Source: CALOCV01 sp942491955
GTDB taxonomy: Bacteria; Chlamydiota; Chlamydiia; Chlamydiales; CALOCV01
Direction: 5' to 3'
Assembly (NCBI GenBank): GCA_942491955.1
Contig: CALOCV010000040.1
Span: 1-10,904 of the forward strand
Length of the DNA stretch: 10,904 nucleotides
The notes under the pieces are model-generated. The model was not told where the DNA came from. It saw nothing but the letters and a program-made list of their open reading frames with translations, and did not search any database. The translations under genes and the position numbers were made by a program. Numbering within the stretch: position 1 is the first letter of the stretch; every line of letters begins with the position of its first letter. This document shows positions 6,173-10,904 of this stretch, piece by piece.

Positions 6173-9100
6173 TCTCCCATTGTCAGCATCATCTTTGCCG
6201 AGGAGGAGAGGAGTAGATCTGTCCCTGTGGTTTCACTCGGTCCATAAATCTTGAAAACTTTCTTTCCTCGAACGCCATGTTTAGGTAGCTCTTTTGCAAG
6301 GTTACTCCCTTCTAAGCGAATCTCTTCATCAAATTCTGCACTTTTTCCTTCTCCTCTCTTGCGGAGAAAGAGTACTTTCTCTCCATCTACTTTTTTAAAG
6401 TAGACAACACCATCAAAGTCGAGTTTTTTCTCTCTGACAAAATCGAGGAATTGTACAGCAGCCTCTTCGGAATCGACCTCTTTAGCATAACCACCCACAT
6501 TCAACCACCCTTCGAGCGCATTCCAAGAATGTGGGTTTTTTGCAAACAATTGTTCAAAGAGCTTTTTTGGTGAGCCCATTGAGATATCTTGATGCATTTC
6601 TTGGCTGCCTATTGAACAGGAGCGATCGATAACAGCAGCGACAAAAGGAGCATCTCTCAGGAATTGTTCATCTGCTTTGAGCAGGAAAGGATACTTTTCA
6701 TGAGGACCAAGAGTTGCTGAAAAACAGATCATAGCAAAGCTTCCATCGGCTAAATCTGCAGCTGTTGACGTCATTTTTTTGCTATACATTTTTGCAGAGG
6801 GGAGAGCCTCTTGTAAAAGAAATCGATCAATGACAGCTGATTTTTTTCCAAATCTTTTGATCAAAAGATTGATGTTTTCATCTTTTTTTAACCACGACTC
6901 TGTGAGTTCTACAATAGAAATACGATCCCTTTCCACCACCTCTTTTTGCCAAGATAGAAATATTTGATAAATGGGAATTTCTTCAACGTCTTTATAGTTT
7001 TCTTCTGAGATGATCCGTTTATATTCTTCAACAACGGTTGTGAGTAGGATTCTCATTTGATCGGTCTGAAGACCTCTTTGATACATTCCCTGGATCGTCA
7101 ACGCCGTTGTGACATCAATGCTTTCAAACTTGGAAGAAAGGGGGGTTTTGCTTTCCCAAGGGGAGTCTAAAGGATCATCTTTACGTATCGCACGACCGTA
7201 ATCCATCAGATGGACCAGGCCTGCTGCGTGAGGAAGGATCACATGGATGATCCCTCGAACCAATCCACACATCTTGACAAAGCCTTTTTTCTCTTCTTCC
7301 TGTGTGTATTTTTCGCAAAGCCATTGGGGAGGATTTTCTTTTAGATCGGCAAAATATTTAGCTAAATCGTTTCTATGATCTTCCTTGCAAGATTTCATCG
7401 AAGGGTGATTGAGGACGAAAGAGATAAGAGATTTCTGGATCTCGAGAAGATATTTCTTTACATGTAAAGCCTGTTCGTTTTTTAACACGTGAAGAATATC
7501 ACGATTTGTTCCCAATGCTTTGTACAAAGGTTGCTGATCTTTCATCAGAAGGGAACTTCCCTTGCCTAACAAGGCTTTCCACACATCGAGATAAAGTTTT
7601 TGCTCCCGTACGTGAAGAGATTTAAGATCTCCAAAGGCGATATTGGACCGGAATAAAGAATCGAGATTGACGTGCGATTCATCAATGAGGAATACTCCGT
7701 GTGTGCGGTAGTGCGTCAGGATATCGGTAAGGATAGGTAAACGTTCTCTATCATCAAGAATATGTGCCTCTTGATAATTCAAATGGAGACAGTGCCACGT
7801 TTCTGGCGTGATTACATCACATCGCTGTTCTTTTTTCGAACGACGGACTTGTTGAAGAATCGCCCCTAATTGGTCTTTATCGGGTTTGTCGAGAAGGGTT
7901 AGTTCGATGACACTCAGTTTCACTTTGAGATAGCGGCTCAATGAGTCGCGTAGATCGGATTTAGCGACGTCATGTAAGTCGGGAAGGCTGAAAAAGACGG
8001 GTTGTTTCCCTTCATGAATAGTTCGAAGAGCAATGATGGTCGATAAAACCTTGGTCTTGCCTCCCCCTGCTTGAAACTCGAAAAAGAGTTTCCGTAAAGC
8101 AGCACTTTTTTCTAAACTTTCATCATTGGAAAAAATTCGTTTAAAAGTTTTTTTGAGAATTCCAGCCTGATCGGGTTGTGTGCGCAATTGATTTCCTGAA
8201 AAGTACTCGTACTGCAATAATTCCGGTTCCTCGTAAGGATTGTACTCTCTCTTTAAGGCAAGAATTTCTGCTGCTTCCTGAACGTTGCCTTTCCGTATCG
8301 CCATCTGTGCTTTTTTGATCTGATCGACCTGCACTCCAAGGATCATAAAATCGAGAAGTTGCTTGTGGAGGGTCCCCTTTACAGTTGGCTCCATTAAAGC
8401 GAGTTGGATGTGATTGGGATCGAAAATCAAATCGTGTACTGTAAGAGTCGGGATTTGCCTCCCCCCTCGTGCGAAGTGATGCAAAACATCACCCCCGTTA
8501 GCAGTCGTTTCGATCGCTTTTCGAAGAGTATCCATATCCTTTTGGATGCGATTTTTTTCCCGTTGCAGCGATGAGAGTAGATCGTTAGCCTGTCCTTTTA
8601 AGGAAAAGGAGAGATAGGTTTTTTTTCGATTCGTCTCGTGGGCATGGATCAACTGTTCTTGGATTTTGGAACCAAAGGAATCGCTTTGCACGATGAGATT
8701 TTGTTGCGAAAGCACAAAATTTTCTTTTACAACGGGAGATACGGGTTTCTCCTGAGGGGAAGAAAAGTGATTAACTACAATTGCTGGACAAGGATTTAGA
8801 GGTGGAGAAGAGGTTGTTTTCGACGAAAAGCGGCTATGATGGCGTCCATTGCGGACTATTTTACCTTGAGAAACGATCCGAATTGGAGATTCTACACCCC
8901 GATCTGGACGTGAAGAGGCTTTCCTTTTCTCACTTTGCAAGACCTCTTTAATGGTGTCTTGTAGAGACGCTTGGTTTTGTTGAGCGTTTTTGTTCTCTCC
9001 GTCCTTCTGCATTCGAGTAACATAGTCTTGATATGCTAGGTAAATTTTGTTAGCAACTGCTGGATTTTTGCGTGCTAAAAATAGCAAGCGGAGCTGGTTA

Positions 9101-10904
9101 ATTGTTTGTTTATTCCCGTTATCTCTTTCCAAATAGAGTGTGAGCAAATCTTGATCAATAGAAGCATCTTTTTGTTCTCTATCCTGATTGATCCGCAGAA
9201 AAAAATAAAAATAATCATTTCCAAAAGCTTCGTTTGTTTGTCGAAGAGAGATTTTGTTGGGGGGGTAATGCGATTTAGGAAAGGGCCAAAGACAAGATTG
9301 AAAAACATTCTCGTCTACGTAGTTATAGAGCCAAGTTTCGATCTCATCGTCGATCGAAATCATTTGATTGTTTCTTTTCACGACATCTTTTTGAAGTAGT
9401 TCGTATTCGACAAGTAAATGGGGATGTCCTCGCAGTGGTATGAGATCTCCCCGAAGAATCCATTCGAATAAACGTTTTTTTTCTTTTCGTGTAAGACGCA
9501 ACGTTTGAGGAAGAGGAGAGTATTTCCCCCGCCCTTCAAGGGAAATGTATTCTGAAAGAAGAGGGAGGATGCGTTTAAAGACAAGAGCGGTTTCTTCTGG
9601 TGTTACGGTAGATATCTGATCTACAACCCCTTCGAATCGGGAAATGGTTTCTTTCTCTTCTTCCTCTTCTTTCTCTGACTCTCGTTTGTTTTGGTGGGTA
9701 TGGGAGATGGTATCCACTCGAGTAAGAAGCATAGCTAATTGTGCTCGGAGTGCTATGGAAGAGGGGGTATGGTCTGTTGCTAATTCTTGAAAAATAATCA
9801 TAAAAAGGTTCAATTCTTCCTTGGAGAGAATGCGAATAAATTGAAGCCGACGAATCACTCCCTCCGCTTTTTGGTATTCTCCCATTTTAAGCAGTGCATA
9901 GAATAGATAGATCATTGCCTCGTTAGACGAGGAATAAAGTTCTTGCGTTTTTTCATCAATTTCATAGAAATAATAAGACGAGTTCTTTTTCTCTGGGTGA
10001 ATAAACTCTGTTCCAAAAAAACGTCCTACACAATCCCTTCGAGGTTTTTCGGCAAGACCATTCTCTGCATCGATCAAGGCGCTCGGAAGAATCATCATAC
10101 GAGGCTCTAACGGATCCTTATTTTCAAAAAGAAGGGCTCCTGGAAGATGCCCAACAAGTTCGTGATCTTGTCTATGAGCAAGGAGATACTCACCTCCTAA
10201 ATTTTCACAAGCCAAACGCTTTTTTCCTTCAATGTTAACAATTCGGAGATGTAGAGGGCTTCGTGAAGGGGGTAAAACAATGGAATGAAGCTTTCCTTGT
10301 TGTACCCAAAAAAGTGGGGTTTCAAGGGAGCTAGTTTCTTCTATTAAAGTGAGCCAAGAAGGTTTAGGTTTATTAGAAGGCTGAATAACAGCAGTAATGG
10401 GATCGTTTGGATCGATTAAAAAACCTTGCTTATCGACTTTATAGATCGTTGCTCTTTCTTTTTCTTCGACTCCTTTAGCGATCGGAATGGTATTTTCATC
10501 CACAACGTAAAAATGATTGGAATCACTAGGATCTGTGCTTTTCCACAAAACGGTGTTTGCTATAAAGGGATGACTCGGAGCGATATTGGATGGATGGTCA
10601 TGACCCTCTCGAAAACAGCAGATCCATTGATGGGCTTGGTAAAGATATTTTCTTTTTTTTCCTTCAAAAACAAGAAATTTTTCTATTTGAACCTTATCTT
10701 TATCTTTGGAAACTCTTACAGTAAAGGAATCATCTGGTGTTCCAAAAATGCCTTCTCCTTTTTTGATGAGATCTCTTGCTACCTCTTGAATTTGTTCGGT
10801 TTCCCATGCATTCAATCGATCCCAAGGAAAGGCCTCTTGCCAAAAGCGCCGTCCTTCACAAAAGATGATGCCTGTGCGCAAATCGGCTCTGTATTGTTTA
10901 ACGT
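6166..10904 (-). CDS. Giant SF2 helicase-like protein (DUF3638 type), N-terminal and motor part; 5' end outside the window
   Basis: The frame is open to the window edge. The first possible start inside is a TTG at 10881 (1571 residues), with the open codons VKQYRAD before it and no stop, so the true start is probably further out. Numbering here is from that TTG. Residues 1-650 have no recognised domain apart from a TPR-like helix pair near 318-345 (LFYALLKMGEYQKAEGVIRR) and an acidic run near 400. A Ser/Pro/Arg-rich linker lies at about 660-715. The motor has Walker A AGGGKT (Lys942, Thr943), Walker B DESH (1067-1070), motif III SAT (1388-1390) and motif V TGTD (1552-1555). All ATP-binding residues look intact, so it is probably a nucleic-acid-stimulated ATPase, but activity in this family is not established as far as I know. 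It ends at TGA 16 residues after TGTD, before motif VI, which lies in the next frame. No signal peptide is visible in the window. Confidence 0.82.
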   Translation of the reverse strand, partial: VKQYRADLRTGIIFCEGRRFWQEAFPWDRLNAWETEQIQEVARDLIKKGEGIFGTPDDSFTVRVSKDKDKVQIEKFLVFEGKKRKYLYQAHQWICCFREGHDHPSNIAPSHPFIANTVLWKSTDPSDSNHFYVVDENTIPIAKGVEEKERATIYKVDKQGFLIDPNDPITAVIQPSNKPKPSWLTLIEETSSLETPLFWVQQGKLHSIVLPPSRSPLHLRIVNIEGKKRLACENLGGEYLLAHRQDHELVGHLPGALLFENKDPLEPRMMILPSALIDAENGLAEKPRRDCVGRFFGTEFIHPEKKNSSYYFYEIDEKTQELYSSSNEAMIYLFYALLKMGEYQKAEGVIRRLQFIRILSKEELNLFMIIFQELATDHTPSSIALRAQLAMLLTRVDTISHTHQNKRESEKEEEEEKETISRFEGVVDQISTVTPEETALVFKRILPLLSEYISLEGRGKYSPLPQTLRLTRKEKKRLFEWILRGDLIPLRGHPHLLVEYELLQKDVVKRNNQMISIDDEIETWLYNYVDENVFQSCLWPFPKSHYPPNKISLRQTNEAFGNDYFYFFLRINQDREQKDASIDQDLLTLYLERDNGNKQTINQLRLLFLARKNPAVANKIYLAYQDYVTRMQKDGENKNAQQNQASLQDTIKEVLQSEKRKASSRPDRGVESPIRIVSQGKIVRNGRHHSRFSSKTTSSPPLNPCPAIVVNHFSSPQEKPVSPVVKENFVLSQQNLIVQSDSFGSKIQEQLIHAHETNRKKTYLSFSLKGQANDLLSSLQREKNRIQKDMDTLRKAIETTANGGDVLHHFARGGRQIPTLTVHDLIFDPNHIQLALMEPTVKGTLHKQLLDFMILGVQVDQIKKAQMAIRKGNVQEAAEILALKREYNPYEEPELLQYEYFSGNQLRTQPDQAGILKKTFKRIFSNDESLEKSAALRKLFFEFQAGGGKTKVLSTIIALRTIHEGKQPVFFSLPDLHDVAKSDLRDSLSRYLKVKLSVIELTLLDKPDKDQLGAILQQVRRSKKEQRCDVITPETWHCLHLNYQEAHILDDRERLPILTDILTHYRTHGVFLIDESHVNLDSLFRSNIAFGDLKSLHVREQKLYLDVWKALLGKGSSLLMKDQQPLYKALGTNRDILHVLKNEQALHVKKYLLEIQKSLISFVLNHPSMKSCKEDHRNDLAKYFADLKENPPQWLCEKYTQEEEKKGFVKMCGLVRGIIHVILPHAAGLVHLMDYGRAIRKDDPLDSPWESKTPLSSKFESIDVTTALTIQGMYQRGLQTDQMRILLTTVVEEYKRIISEENYKDVEEIPIYQIFLSWQKEVVERDRISIVELTESWLKKDENINLLIKRFGKKSAVIDRFLLQEALPSAKMYSKKMTSTAADLADGSFAMICFSATLGPHEKYPFLLKADEQFLRDAPFVAAVIDRSCSIGSQEMHQDISMGSPKKLFEQLFAKNPHSWNALEGWLNVGGYAKEVDSEEAAVQFLDFVREKKLDFDGVVYFKKVDGEKVLFLRKRGEGKSAEFDEEIRLEGSNLAKELPKHGVRGKKVFKIYGPSETTGTDLLLSSSAKMMLTMGEG

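Noticed and set aside
9075..9584. Small ORFs on both strands inside the helicase gene
   Set aside because: Out-of-frame readings of a long coding region, with no ribosome site or recognisable domain.

Overview
The window looks like part of the chromosome of a Chlamydia-related bacterium (Chlamydiota, Parachlamydiales-like). That assignment is an inference. It rests on by-eye low-to-moderate GC, on an exported HAD protein of the DUF2608 type, and on a giant DUF3638-like helicase-related protein, both of which I associate with environmental chlamydiae. No rRNA, tRNA, IS element, CRISPR array or phage gene was seen. Every supported gene is on the minus strand, so transcription runs from high to low coordinates.

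Layout in transcription order: (1) 10904-6166, a very large ORF, open at the window edge, carrying superfamily-2 helicase motifs (Walker A AGGGKT, DESH, SAT, TGTD). (2) 6169-4463, an ORF that begins exactly where the first stops. It opens with the missing helicase motif VI (QGIMRMR) and then has a charged coiled-coil region, a Pro-rich tandem repeat and a C-terminal membrane anchor. (3) A short spacer with a promoter-like site and an 8-bp inverted repeat. (4) 4363-3419, a polytopic PAP2-family membrane protein whose PSGH motif reads PSGA. (5) 3380-2535, an exported HAD phosphatase-like protein. (6) A 127-bp AT-rich spacer with two tandem promoter-like sites. (7) 2407-1202 and 1320-19, two overlapping ORFs that read as one TPR-type protein.

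The main result is that both large genes appear split by a single-base frame change. The helicase breaks at a G4 run between motifs V and VI (6166-6172); one extra G would give a single protein of at least 2139 residues. The TPR protein most likely breaks at a G3 run (1252-1254 on the plus strand); one fewer G would give a single 795-residue protein. Two indels in short G/C homopolymers could mean sequencing error in the source assembly, real gene decay, or (less likely, mainly for the -1 case) recoding. The intact helicase would be a membrane-tethered giant protein, with the anchor and repeat region following the motor domain.

The PAP2 and HAD genes lie 38 bp apart and probably form one unit of two envelope-facing phosphatase-fold proteins. 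I see no direct evidence that these genes, the helicase and the TPR protein form a single functional system.
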